In this document: in pieces, positions 35,575 to 44,610 of the stretch
Position numbering within the stretch: the stretch's first letter is position 1
Layout of the letters: the number at the start of each line of letters is the position of its first letter
Source: Streptosporangium nondiastaticum
GTDB lineage: Bacteria; Actinomycetota; Actinomycetes; Streptomycetales; Streptomycetaceae
NCBI RefSeq assembly: GCF_003011965.1
Contig: NZ_PXWG01000001.1
Coordinates: 62,001-126,000 of the forward strand
Direction of reading: 5' to 3'
DNA: 64,000 bases
Made by a program: the position numbers and the translations under genes
Notes under the pieces: generated by a model
Databases searched by the model: none
Seen by the model: only the letters and a program-made list of their open reading frames with translations
What the model was told of the DNA's origin: nothing

Positions 35575-36090
35575 TCACGGCGAGGTCGACCGTGGGCCGC
35601 CGACCCATGCGGCGAGGTCCGCGGCCGTCCCGGCGGCGGAGCGGCCGCTGGTGGTGAAGCCCCGTTCGACGACGCCGCGGAGCTCGGCCGCGTCAGCGAG
35701 CGCGCTCTCGATCTCCGAGGCGTCCCAGCCGCGCGCGGCCAGGCGCGCTCGCCGGTCGGCGTCCTCACAGTCGAGCCGTCCCCAGACGGCCTCCGGCACG
35801 CCCTCCGCGCCCGCTGTGCCGTCCTTCCATTCGTCCGGTGTCAAGGGGCACATGACCAGTACGGGTTCGCCGGCGCGTAGCAGCAGGGCGGTGATCTTCA
35901 CCCACAGCCGGTTGTAGCCGGGCCACACCCGGCTCGCCGACGAGGACCTGACGTCCATGCCCAGGAGCTCGCCGATGGGGTCGATCAGTTCGTCGAAGTC
36001 GACGGTGGCGAACGGATACGGCGCAAGGTGTTCGATCAGTGTGGACTTTCCGGCGCCCGGGGCGCCGGTGAGGAGGTGGAGCGTCGGCAT
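35575..36090 (-). CDS. Small P-loop kinase/ATPase
   Basis: 171 residues with Walker A GAPGAGKST right at the N-terminus (residues ~8-16) and an acidic Walker B-like pair in FATVDFDELID. The size and architecture match the AAA_33/zeta-toxin-like small-molecule kinases common in streptomycetes. GGAAGG precedes the ATG. No partner antitoxin gene is adjacent. Substrate unknown. Confidence 0.7.
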   Translation of the reverse strand: MPTLHLLTGAPGAGKSTLIEHLAPYPFATVDFDELIDPIGELLGMDVRSSSASRVWPGYNRLWVKITALLLRAGEPVLVMCPLTPDEWKDGTAGAEGVPEAVWGRLDCEDADRRARLAARGWDASEIESALADAAELRGVVERGFTTSGRSAAGTAADLAAWVGGPRSTSP

Positions 36091-36265
36091 GCCGGGCCTT
36101 CCTGGTCTCCGGTGGCGTGGGTCCCGTACGTGCCGGTCATCGTATGCCCGCACGTACGGGACCGGTGTTCCGGGCCGCTGTCCCGGGCCGGTGCCGGCTC
36201 CCGCTCGCGGGCTCTTCACCGCCCGGTCGAAGCCCCGTCCTTCTCCATGCACGCGCTGCGCGCGC

Positions 36266-37318
36266 TCAGGCGAGGAGTTCGGCGAGTCGGGCCATCTCGG
36301 TGGGTGGGTCGATCACGGGTTGGATGAGGAGCTCGTCGACGCCCGCCTGTTCCAGAGCGGTGATGCGGGTGCGCAGGTCGTCGCGGGTGCCGACGAGGGC
36401 CAGGCTGTTCATCAGCGAGGGGAGGACCAGGTCCCGGTCCTGCGGTGCGATGCGTCCGAGGTAGTTGGGGTAGATCTTGGTGTACCGGTCCGGCGCGGTA
36501 GCAGTGGTGCCACGCCGGTCGAGGAGTCGTCGCACCGCCTCGCGCTGGTCGGGGCCGAGCCGCCCGGCGAAGGCGGGTGTGTCGGCGGCGAAGTCCAGCA
36601 GCGACAGGACGAGGTGACCTGTCGTGTCCCGTACCACGTCGCTGTCAAAGCCCTCGTTGCCACTCAGCACGTGGAGCGCGGTGACCACGTAGGAGTCCGC
36701 GGAGGAGCCGGGGTCGCGGAGCGTTGCGTGGGCTGCTTGACGGCTGGCGTCGTGCAGTGCGCGCCAGGCGGCGGGGTCGAGCAGGCCGAAGGAGATGAGG
36801 CCGGCGCCGCGGCGGCCGGCGACTCCGGCGGCTCTGGGCCCGAGCGCGGCCACGGCGAACTCGATCGGATCAGTGGTGTTCACGTGCGCCCCGGCGTGCA
36901 GGAACCGGATGTCGCGGACCCGGTCTCCTTCGCGGTACTCGGTCGACCGCCCGGCACACAGATCCTGCAGCGCCGTGGTGAAGTCCTCCAGCGCAGCCGC
37001 CGTGGTGGGCTGCATGCCCAGAGTGCGCCGAGCGGTGTTTCCGGTGCCGACCCCGCAGATGATCCGGCCCGGCGCCAGGGCATTGAGGCTGGCGAACCCG
37101 CTCGCCGCGGCGGGGGCCGAGCGCAGTGCCGGAGAGGTCACGCCGATGCCGAGCCGGATGCGCCGGGTGGCTTTCGCACACAGGCTCAAGGCGACGAAGG
37201 GGTCACCGTGGACCATGGGGGTGTCGTTGACCCAGAAGCTGCTCAAGCCCAGCTCCTCGGCCTGCACGGCGAGATCCTCCACACCGGGGTGCGCGGCGAC
37301 CACGACGCCTGCACGCAT
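36266..37318 (-). CDS. LLM-class (F420- or flavin-dependent) oxidoreductase
   Basis: 350 residues of the luciferase-like monooxygenase TIM-barrel family: VQAEELGLSSFWVNDTP near the start, IRLGIGVTSP, and the GLG-like GRIICGVGTGN. Streptomycete members often use F420. GGGAGG precedes the ATG at 37318. It lies just downstream of the MMPL gene on the same strand but 146 bp away with repeats between, so membership in the steroid operon is possible rather than shown. Confidence 0.75.
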   Translation of the reverse strand: MRAGVVVAAHPGVEDLAVQAEELGLSSFWVNDTPMVHGDPFVALSLCAKATRRIRLGIGVTSPALRSAPAAASGFASLNALAPGRIICGVGTGNTARRTLGMQPTTAAALEDFTTALQDLCAGRSTEYREGDRVRDIRFLHAGAHVNTTDPIEFAVAALGPRAAGVAGRRGAGLISFGLLDPAAWRALHDASRQAAHATLRDPGSSADSYVVTALHVLSGNEGFDSDVVRDTTGHLVLSLLDFAADTPAFAGRLGPDQREAVRRLLDRRGTTATAPDRYTKIYPNYLGRIAPQDRDLVLPSLMNSLALVGTRDDLRTRITALEQAGVDELLIQPVIDPPTEMARLAELLA

Positions 37319-37390
37319 CAGACCTCCCACGTACGAGGACCGGATCGGGCTTGCTCATGGTGGCAGGTCTCAGGGCTGAAGCCCATGGCA

Positions 37391-37464
37391 TCGATGCCAT
37401 CCGACCCGACCATCCGACCCGACCATCCGATCCGCATCGTCCGATCCACATCGTCTGACCCATG
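37391..37464. repeat. Tandem repeat (catccgacccgac-type units)
   Basis: Five or so diverging copies of a 12-13-base unit fill most of the gap between the LLM gene and the MMPL gene. The repeat sits immediately downstream of the MMPL stop. Confidence 0.75.
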
Positions 37465-39750
37465 TCAGCCGTCCCCGTGGGCCTCAGCCCGCTCATCAGC
37501 CGTGCACCGAGTGCCCCGCACTGCCCGCACCTCCCGCGCCCCCGGCAGCCACCAGTTCGCCCGGCCCGCCAGAGTCATCAGGCCGGGGACCAGAGCCCCC
37601 CGCACCACTACCGCGTCCACCAGGACGGCCAGAGCCAATCCGACCCCGGTCAGTTTGAGCGGGGTGACCTGAGAGGTCGCGGGGCCGGCCATGGCGGTGG
37701 CGAAGACGAGGGACGCTGCCGTGACCAGCCGGCCCGTACGCCTCATTCCCGCGACGACGGCCGAAGTGTTGTCGCCTGAGGCGAGGTACTCCTCCTTGAT
37801 GCGGGCGACGATGAAGACCTCGTAGTCCACGGACAGGGCGTAGGCGGTCGCCAGCAGGAAGACCGTGCTCGTGTCGATCAGGTACCCGGGGGCGTGGAAG
37901 TCACCGAGGACACCCCGCAGGTGCCCGTCCTGGAACACGTGCACGAGACAGCCCAGTGTTGCCGCCAGGCTTGCCGCAGCCACCGCCACGGCCTTGAACG
38001 GCACCAGCAAGCTGCGGGTGAACAGCGCCATGAGCACGAACGTCGCGGCCGCAATGAGACCGAAGCACCAGGGCAGGGCACGCCGGATGGCCGACTGGGC
38101 GTCCACCGCCTCGGCTGCTTCCCCGGCTACGAGGACATGACCGTGGGCAGGAAGAGTGCGTAGCTGCTTCACCAGCGCCGCCGATTCCGCCGTGCCGGCG
38201 GGGAAACGTGAGGTGACGGTCAGCAACGGGCCGCCCGGTGAGTCCTCGTGCGCGTCCGACGGGCCCGGCGCCCCGGTCTTCGCGCCGCCGCGGTACTGAC
38301 CTGTGAAGGTGCGGACGGCTGCTGTCTGGCGGAGTGCCGAGACGGTGCGGGCGTAGCCGTCGACGTCCTCACGCGGTGTCCCTTTCGGGAGTCCGACGAT
38401 CAGTCCGCGTTCCGGTGCCGAGGCGAAGTCCTGACGGATCGCCACTCCGGCCGTACGGGTCTTGCTGTGCTGCGGGAGGTCGTCCACGGCGGACGGGCCG
38501 AGGGCGACGTGCCATGCGGGAAGGGACATCACGGCCAGCACGCAGGTGGCGACGAGCGCTGCCACGGCGGGCCGCCGGGTGACGGCCAGGGTCGCCCGCC
38601 GCACGCCCGGGCTTCCCTCGGGGCCGGAAGCGCCGGAGCTGCGGAGGCGTGCGAACAGGTCCAGCCGGTCGATGCGGTGTCCGAGGAGGGCCAGCAGGGC
38701 CGGGATCACGATGACGGAAGCGGCTGCGGAGAAGACCACCACGGCGATGGCGGCCCAGGCGGCCGAGCGCAGGAAGACGAAGGGGAAGAGCAGCAAGGCG
38801 GAGAGGGAGGCCAGCACGATGCTCGCCGAGACGACGACCGCACGGCCCGCGGTGCGGACACTTCGGGCGATGGCCTCCTGCAGGGGTGCCCCTGCCATGG
38901 ATTCCTCGCGGAAGCGAGCGACCATCAGGATGCCGTAGTCGACCGCCAGGCCGAGTCCCAGAGCGGTGGCGATGTTCGAGGCGTAGACCGAGACCTCGGT
39001 GAGGGAGGACAGCAGCCGCAGGAAGGCCAGGGTCCCGGCCGTGGAGACCAGTGCACTGACGACCGGCAGCAGCGCCGCGACGAGGGAACGGAAGACGAAA
39101 AGGAGGATGAGGGCACACGCCGGCGCGGAGATGAGTTCCGCCCTGAGCAGGTCGGCGCGGTTGTCGTCCAGGAATTCGGCACGGGTCCAGGCCGCTCCGG
39201 TGGGCGTGATCGTCACTGGCCCGCGGTGTGCGCCGAGGGCGGTGACCAGCCGTTGGGCGGTCTTGGCCCGGAACGCCTCGTCTCCGGTCAGCTCGGCGGT
39301 GACCAGTGCCGCGTGCGTGTCCCGGGAGAGCAGAGCGGAATCGCTCGTGCTCCAGTACGAGGCGACCGTCCCGACGCCCGGCGCGCGCCGGATGTCGCTC
39401 TCCACCGTGCGGCCCGCCGCCGTGACTTCTGGTGTGCGTACGTCTGATGCGGCGCGCAGGAGCAGGACCAGGTCCGGGGCGGAGGAGCCGTAGCGTTTCG
39501 CGAGCGTGGTGCTGTCCCGGGTGGCGGGGGCTCCTGAGGGGACCGCGCCGGTGATGCTGAGCCGGTCCAGGCCACCTGTGCCGAACAGGCCCAGGGCCAC
39601 GGTGCCGAGGACGCATGCGGCCAGGGTCAGGCGAGCGCTGTGCCAGGGCCGCCAGCGGGTGACGGCTCGGAGGAGACGCAGGCGGCCCCGGGCCGGACGA
39701 GGACCGCCCCGGGCCGCCGCGTCGCCGTGAAAGCTGTGCCGACGGTGCAC
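37465..39750 (-). CDS. MMPL/RND-family membrane transporter (candidate steroid exporter)
   Basis: 761 residues. Topology is typical: one N-terminal helix, a large extracytoplasmic loop (~residues 60-200), a block of five to six helices containing the family signature GLAVDYGILMVARFREE, a second loop (~410-520), and a second block with LSVDYEVFIVARIKEEYLA. GTG start with GAGGAGGA upstream. It is the last gene of the minus-strand steroid operon, 16 nt after the squalene-epoxidase-like gene. RND-superfamily proteins include hopanoid (HpnN), mycolate (MmpL) and bacterial sterol transporters, so export or trafficking of the steroid product is a reasonable inference. Confidence 0.85.
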   Translation of the reverse strand: MHRRHSFHGDAAARGGPRPARGRLRLLRAVTRWRPWHSARLTLAACVLGTVALGLFGTGGLDRLSITGAVPSGAPATRDSTTLAKRYGSSAPDLVLLLRAASDVRTPEVTAAGRTVESDIRRAPGVGTVASYWSTSDSALLSRDTHAALVTAELTGDEAFRAKTAQRLVTALGAHRGPVTITPTGAAWTRAEFLDDNRADLLRAELISAPACALILLFVFRSLVAALLPVVSALVSTAGTLAFLRLLSSLTEVSVYASNIATALGLGLAVDYGILMVARFREESMAGAPLQEAIARSVRTAGRAVVVSASIVLASLSALLLFPFVFLRSAAWAAIAVVVFSAAASVIVIPALLALLGHRIDRLDLFARLRSSGASGPEGSPGVRRATLAVTRRPAVAALVATCVLAVMSLPAWHVALGPSAVDDLPQHSKTRTAGVAIRQDFASAPERGLIVGLPKGTPREDVDGYARTVSALRQTAAVRTFTGQYRGGAKTGAPGPSDAHEDSPGGPLLTVTSRFPAGTAESAALVKQLRTLPAHGHVLVAGEAAEAVDAQSAIRRALPWCFGLIAAATFVLMALFTRSLLVPFKAVAVAAASLAATLGCLVHVFQDGHLRGVLGDFHAPGYLIDTSTVFLLATAYALSVDYEVFIVARIKEEYLASGDNTSAVVAGMRRTGRLVTAASLVFATAMAGPATSQVTPLKLTGVGLALAVLVDAVVVRGALVPGLMTLAGRANWWLPGAREVRAVRGTRCTADERAEAHGDG

Positions 39751-39766
39751 GGGCGCATCCTCCTCT

Positions 39767-41086
39767 TCACCAGCCCCAGCTGTGTCCCGGGGGACGGCTC
39801 ATCCACCGCAGCCAGCTGAGGTAGTCCCCGCACGCACATACGGACGTGCGCCATGTCGTGCGGCACCGGCCTGCCACCAGTTGATCGCGCACGGCGTGAC
39901 CGGCCACGTGCAGGACGGCGCCCGCCAAGGGGAGGAGGCCGAGTTCTTCCGCGCACAGCAGCCGCATCATGCGTTCGCGTTCGCTGCCGCTGGCGCGCAG
40001 GACCGCGTACATGCTGCGGCGCAGGTCCCTGGTGGGCCGGCCCGGGTCGCAGAAGATGCGGTGCATGGCGGCGGCGAGGTGTTCGTGGGCCCGCACCGCC
40101 GCCCGGCGGCGCCGGCCGTGGGCGGCGACGTCCTCGGTGCGGGCGAGGCATTCGGCGTCGCGCAGGCCGATGGTCAGTCCGGAGGCGGTCAGCGGGTGGC
40201 ACGTGCCGACCGCGTCACCGACCAGGGCGTAGGGCCCGCGGCCGTGGAAGGCGCGCAACCGGATCCGGTTGGCCGCCCACTGCACCGCCCTCTGCTCCAG
40301 GGCCGCGCACAGGGGCCCGGACAGCGAGGCGGGAAGGAACCGTGCGTAGCCGCGCTGGACGTAGGACGGCAGGTCCGGGGAACGCCGCGATGACAAGGGA
40401 ACGTCGATGGTGACCCGGATGGTGTCGTCGTCCAGCCGGTAGGCCAGTACGGGGCCGGGGCCGCCCGCGAAGACGTGACCGTATCCCTCTGCGGGGAGGG
40501 TGAGGCCGCGCAGCAGTACGCCGGCCGTGCGGGAGACGGTCGTCGCCGGGGCGGTGGTCGTCGCCGGGGTGGTTGTCGCCGGGGCGCCGGAGTGGATCGC
40601 GCGTCGCACCAGGGAGGCCTGCCCGTCGCTGCCGACGATGCGCCCGGCCCGTACGTGCTGTTCGGGACCTCCTTCCCGCGTGTAGACGACCGTGGTGTGC
40701 CGGATGGAGGTGACGCGCGCCCCCAGCGTGAGGGTGATGGCGGGGTGATCCGCAGCGACCGCCCGCAGAGCGGCGACCAGTTCGCAGTGGCGTACGGTGG
40801 CGGCCCGCCCGCCGCGCGGGCAGGCCAGCGTGATCGGCGGACTGCGGTCCTCGGGGTGCAGGACGAAGCCCAGAGCCGGGCGGGAGAGGGGCGCGGGCAT
40901 GCCGACTCCGAGCCTGTGCAGCACCGCGATTCCGCCGGGGTGGATCCACTCCCCGGCCAGCCGGGTGGGCGGCCGGCGCGAGGCCTCCAGGAGCAGGACG
41001 CGCCGGCCGGCGCGGGCGTGGGCGAGCGCGGTGGCGCAGCCGGCCGGGCCCGCACCGATGACGGCGACGTCGCAGGGCGCGGTCAT
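39767..41086 (-). CDS. Squalene epoxidase-like FAD monooxygenase
   Basis: 439 residues. FAD-binding GAGPAG (residues 11-16) opens the protein; LAGEWIHPGGIAVLHRLGVG matches the squalene epoxidase segment (V)GELLQPGG. The second FAD motif is VGDAVGTCHPLTASGLTIGL (Gly290-Asp291), the counterpart of LGDAxNMRHPLTGGGMTVAL in eukaryotic enzymes. A Thr/Ala/Pro repeat (ATTTPATTTAPATT) is inserted near residue 170. Expected reaction: squalene + O2 to 2,3-oxidosqualene using FAD and a reductase partner. It starts 6 nt after the P450 stop, in one operon with the cyclase. Confidence 0.8.
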   Translation of the reverse strand: MTAPCDVAVIGAGPAGCATALAHARAGRRVLLLEASRRPPTRLAGEWIHPGGIAVLHRLGVGMPAPLSRPALGFVLHPEDRSPPITLACPRGGRAATVRHCELVAALRAVAADHPAITLTLGARVTSIRHTTVVYTREGGPEQHVRAGRIVGSDGQASLVRRAIHSGAPATTTPATTTAPATTVSRTAGVLLRGLTLPAEGYGHVFAGGPGPVLAYRLDDDTIRVTIDVPLSSRRSPDLPSYVQRGYARFLPASLSGPLCAALEQRAVQWAANRIRLRAFHGRGPYALVGDAVGTCHPLTASGLTIGLRDAECLARTEDVAAHGRRRRAAVRAHEHLAAAMHRIFCDPGRPTRDLRRSMYAVLRASGSERERMMRLLCAEELGLLPLAGAVLHVAGHAVRDQLVAGRCRTTWRTSVCACGDYLSWLRWMSRPPGHSWGW

Positions 41087-41092
41087 CGGGGT

Positions 41093-42460
41093 TCATCGAT
41101 TCCTGCGGCGGTAGCGCACCGTGCACGGCCGGCGGGGCTTGTGCCGCATGGCGGTGACGGCTCCGCGAGCCCGGGCCTCGGCGAGTTCGAGGTCGAAGGC
41201 GCGCAGGAGGACGCTCCAGATGATCTTCATCGTCTGCTGGGCGAAGGACATGCCCAGGCAGGGGTGCCGGCCTCCGCTGAAACCGATCAGGGCGTAGGGC
41301 GTGGCGCGGTGTTCCCTGCGGTCCGGAAGGTATCGGTCGGGATCAAACGTGCCGGGCTCGCGGAAGACGCCGGGCAGGCGGTGTGATGCTCCCGGCGAGA
41401 CACACACCAAATGGCCGCGTGGTACACGGTAGCCGTGGATGCACAGGTCGCGTGCGGCGGTGCGGGCGAGCAGCCAGACGGCCGGGTGCAGGCGTTCTGC
41501 TTCCAGGAGGCAGTGGTCCAGGCGCTCGAGTTTGTGGAGTGCGGAGAGGGTGGCCGGCGGGTGGTCGGTGAAGGCGGCTTCCTGTTCCGCGCGCAGGACG
41601 GGGAGCCACTGGGGGTATTGGAGCAGGAGGATTCCCGTCCAGGCGGCGTGGATCGGGGTGGAGGCCGCGGCGAAGAGCCAGCCGAGCATGAGGGAGGCTG
41701 CGGTGTTCTCGTCCAGGGAACGGCCATCCGGTCCCACCGCGCACATGAGGTCTTCGAAATGGCTGTGTTCGCTGCCTTCGGGGCAGTCGTGGGGAGCGAT
41801 CTGTTTGATGGCCCGGGTGAGGGTCTCGCGAGCGCGGTCGGCTCGGCGGTGCTGGGGCAGGAGGGCTCGGGAGCCGGTCATGAAGGTCGCGAAGGCGGCG
41901 GACTCCAGCTGGTTGAGCAGCGTGGGAAGGGCCGGTCCGACCGTACGGGCGAAGCGTGGTCCGATCAGGCAGTGGGCGGTGATGCGCGCGGTCAGGTCAC
42001 GCATGACCGTCATGAGTTCGAAGGTGCCGCTCGCCTGCCACGGGGTGATGTACCGCTCGACCTGGTCGAACATGGCCTGGGCATGCCGGGCCAGGGCATC
42101 TCGTCGGATAAGGGGCAGCAGCAGGGAGTCGTGCCAGGCTTTGACGTCGGCGGGGACGTTGAAGACCACTCCCGGGCCCAGTAGGGGAGTCACGAGCGGT
42201 TCGTAGACGGGGCGGCGGTCCGCTTCGGAGTCGTCCAGGCCCAGGACCACGGCATTGGCCTGAGGCCCGCAGAACGACGCCACCCGTCGGCCGGGAAGCG
42301 AGAAGGCCACGGCTTCGCCCCGCCTGCTGTGCGCACGCAACAGAAAATCCACGGGGTTCCGGACGAAGGGGATCGCGTGACCGATCAGCGGCAGCCCTCC
42401 CTCGACAGCGGGGAGTTCCCGTCCTCCGGGCGGGGACGTGTTCCGGGTTCGGTCGGTCAT
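41093..42460 (-). CDS. CYP51-like cytochrome P450 (diverged)
   Basis: 455 residues. The N-terminal GLPLIGHAIPFVRNPVDFLL and LLGPGVVFNVPADVKAWHDS follow the sterol 14-demethylase pattern; the haem loop is FSGGRHPCLGMSFAQQ (Cys401), the ExxR is EAERL, and the end (PCTVRYRRR) is CYP51-like. The I-helix stretch that reads AGQHTS in CYP51 is FAAASTP here, so the conserved His/Thr pair is altered. The ATG overlaps the cyclase stop (ATGA). It probably oxidises a cyclised triterpene, perhaps at a position other than C14. Confidence 0.8.
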   Translation of the reverse strand: MTDRTRNTSPPGGRELPAVEGGLPLIGHAIPFVRNPVDFLLRAHSRRGEAVAFSLPGRRVASFCGPQANAVVLGLDDSEADRRPVYEPLVTPLLGPGVVFNVPADVKAWHDSLLLPLIRRDALARHAQAMFDQVERYITPWQASGTFELMTVMRDLTARITAHCLIGPRFARTVGPALPTLLNQLESAAFATFMTGSRALLPQHRRADRARETLTRAIKQIAPHDCPEGSEHSHFEDLMCAVGPDGRSLDENTAASLMLGWLFAAASTPIHAAWTGILLLQYPQWLPVLRAEQEAAFTDHPPATLSALHKLERLDHCLLEAERLHPAVWLLARTAARDLCIHGYRVPRGHLVCVSPGASHRLPGVFREPGTFDPDRYLPDRREHRATPYALIGFSGGRHPCLGMSFAQQTMKIIWSVLLRAFDLELAEARARGAVTAMRHKPRRPCTVRYRRRNR

Positions 42461-44610
42461 GGTGTCCCCTCGGGTCCTTCGGGCGCGATCCGTTCGGTGG
42501 GGGTGGCGGGGGCTGATGGAGCGACGGCCCGTAGGTAGTGGCCCACGGCCATGGCCGGGAAGTACACCGGGTAGAGGTGGTAGACGAGCATCATCGTGGT
42601 GAAGAAGACGCCGTTGACGTGGCCACCGGCCCAGGAGCCGTCCGCCTGCTGGTGGGTGCACAGCCAGCGGACGCCGTTCTCGACGGCGGGGTGCCGGGGC
42701 CCGAGCGTGTCCAGCCCGGCCAGGACCGCCCAGGCGGTCATCTCGGGCAGACTTCTGTCCAGGGCGAGGTAACGGTGTTCGAGGCAACTGCGCCAGTCCT
42801 CTCCCCAGCCGCCGTCCTTGAGCTGGGTCTCCCGCAGCCAGCGGCCCAGTGCGATCAGCGCGGGGTCGTGGGCCGGGACCCCCGCGGCGCGCAGTCCACG
42901 GGCGGCGTGGAAGGCGGCGTAGGTGTAGTTGATGCCCCACGTTCCGCTGAAGGACCCGTCGTGGTGCTGGGACGCGCGGATGTAGGTGACGCCTCGCGCG
43001 ACGGCCTTTCCGGCGCGGCGGCGCGGGGCCGGGGCCATCAGGGGCAGCATCCGGCCCAGGGCCGTGAGGACGGAGCCGGTGCATTCGACGGAGGACGCGT
43101 CGACCATGCACCCGGCGAACATCTCCGTCGGGTTGAGCGCCTCCAGCCAGTCGCCGGCACGCCGGCGGTCGAGGGTGCCGAACCCGCCGTCGCGGTTCTG
43201 CCGGTCCAGCATGACCTCCATCGCGCCGTGCAGAGCCCGCCGGTCGAGGTGAGCGTGCGCCGGAACCCGGTGGCTCCCCCCGAGGCCGGTCGCCTCCTGC
43301 GCGCGCACCAGGGCGCCCACGGCTTCGGCCGTGCAGTCGCTGACGGGCCAGCGGCTGTGACCGTCGGAGAACGCCCAGCCGTGGCGGACGGTGCGCAGGG
43401 GCGGCACATGCCCGGTGTACGTGGTGATCTGTGCACCGCGCAGGAAGGCGTGCGCCCGGTCGACGGCCGGGGCCAGCCGGGGGGCCGGTTCCTGCTCCTC
43501 GTACGCGGCGTCTCCCGACAGGAGCGCTTCCACAGCGAAGGAGGTGTCCCACACGATGGACCGGTCCCCGCAGACGCGCAGGCCGCGCTCATCGTCCTCC
43601 CAGCACCAGTAGCGCAGGCGGGCGACGGCGTCCTCCAGCAACGGGTGGTGCCGGTCCCGGGCGAACAGCACCAGGCACTCCACCAGCGCGTTCACCGAGG
43701 ACAGGCCGTGGTGCGGCGAGGCGTGCTGCTCGTCGACGACCGCGCGATGGCAGCGCTCCAGCGCGGCGCGGCGCAGGCGCCGGCTGTGCACCCGCTCCCA
43801 GGCGCGCAGGGTCCTTTGCAGGACGCGCAGGGCGCGGCCGCCGGTGACGTACACGTCGGTGCTGTGAACGGGTGGGGAGCCATCGCCCGAGCCGGCACCA
43901 GTTCCCGAGTCGGCCCCGGCCCCTGAGCCGGTTCCCGATTCCGGGGCGGTACGGGCTCCCGAGCCGGGGCCGGGAAACAGCTCACGGCGGATGTCGCGGG
44001 TGACAGGGCCCGGGTCCGCGCGGAACTTCACCCCGTACAGGTAGGCCATGGCCTGGTAGAGCATCCGCGTCCAGCCCAGCAGCCGTTCGGGGTGCAAGGG
44101 CGCCCACCTGGGAAGAAGCATCACCTCAGGGGGAACCGGCGCCACCTGCCGGTAGGGCACCAGGCCCAGGATCGCGAGCCAGAAGAACCCCCATTGCGGA
44201 ACGGCTCGGACACCGCCCGGCTGTGCGTGGATCCACTGCCGCGCGCCGGCGGCGAGGGGGTCATGCGGACCGGTGCCGAGCAGGCGCAGGGCCACGTAGG
44301 CCAGCGTCGTGGCGTAGGCCGACGGCGGTGCCTGCGGGTGCATGCCCCAGCATCCCCCGGCCGTACGGGTCGCCCGGAAGCACTGGAGGATCGCCTGCCG
44401 GGTCGGCTCGTCCGGGGGACGTTCCAGGATGTGCAGGACGATGACGTACTGGGAGAGGATCATGGTGCTCCACTCCATCTCGCCCTCCCACGCACCGCTT
44501 TCGTGCTGGAGGCCGAGCAGATGCGCGCAGGCGGCCTCATAGGCGCGGTGCGCGCCGGGCACCGGCGCGAAGGCCGTGGAGTCACCGGTGGCGGTGCGGG
44601 GTGTCGCCAC
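42457..44610 (-). CDS. Oxidosqualene cyclase (triterpene cyclase, OSC type)
   Basis: 717 residues. The initiating-acid motif is PVSDCTAEA (Asp425), the form used by oxidosqualene cyclases, not the DxDD of squalene-hopene cyclases. QW-type repeats are frequent (DGGFGT, DGSFSGTWGINYTYA, DGGWGEDWRS, DGSWAGG) and LNPTEMF, VECTGSV and GVFF match OSC landmarks. Aligned on these, human LSS His232, Tyr503 and Thr381 correspond to Trp180, Leu480 and Gly348, so the product may differ from lanosterol. A ~35-residue Gly/Ser-rich insert lies near residue 215-250. GTG start with AGGAGGA upstream. First gene of the operon. Confidence 0.88.
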   Translation of the reverse strand: MATPRTATGDSTAFAPVPGAHRAYEAACAHLLGLQHESGAWEGEMEWSTMILSQYVIVLHILERPPDEPTRQAILQCFRATRTAGGCWGMHPQAPPSAYATTLAYVALRLLGTGPHDPLAAGARQWIHAQPGGVRAVPQWGFFWLAILGLVPYRQVAPVPPEVMLLPRWAPLHPERLLGWTRMLYQAMAYLYGVKFRADPGPVTRDIRRELFPGPGSGARTAPESGTGSGAGADSGTGAGSGDGSPPVHSTDVYVTGGRALRVLQRTLRAWERVHSRRLRRAALERCHRAVVDEQHASPHHGLSSVNALVECLVLFARDRHHPLLEDAVARLRYWCWEDDERGLRVCGDRSIVWDTSFAVEALLSGDAAYEEQEPAPRLAPAVDRAHAFLRGAQITTYTGHVPPLRTVRHGWAFSDGHSRWPVSDCTAEAVGALVRAQEATGLGGSHRVPAHAHLDRRALHGAMEVMLDRQNRDGGFGTLDRRRAGDWLEALNPTEMFAGCMVDASSVECTGSVLTALGRMLPLMAPAPRRRAGKAVARGVTYIRASQHHDGSFSGTWGINYTYAAFHAARGLRAAGVPAHDPALIALGRWLRETQLKDGGWGEDWRSCLEHRYLALDRSLPEMTAWAVLAGLDTLGPRHPAVENGVRWLCTHQQADGSWAGGHVNGVFFTTMMLVYHLYPVYFPAMAVGHYLRAVAPSAPATPTERIAPEGPEGTP

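Noticed and set aside
39767..41086. Reading the FAD protein as a geranylgeranyl reductase or halogenase.
   Set aside because: The GEWIHPGG and GDAxxxxHPLTASG pattern fits squalene epoxidase better and matches the operon context. Halogenase motifs (WxWxIP) are absent.
42457..44610. Reading the cyclase as a squalene-hopene cyclase (hopanoid pathway).
   Set aside because: The acid motif is DCTAE, not DxDD; the gene sits with a squalene epoxidase-like gene; and no hopanoid genes (hpnCDE, hpnH, hpnG) are present.
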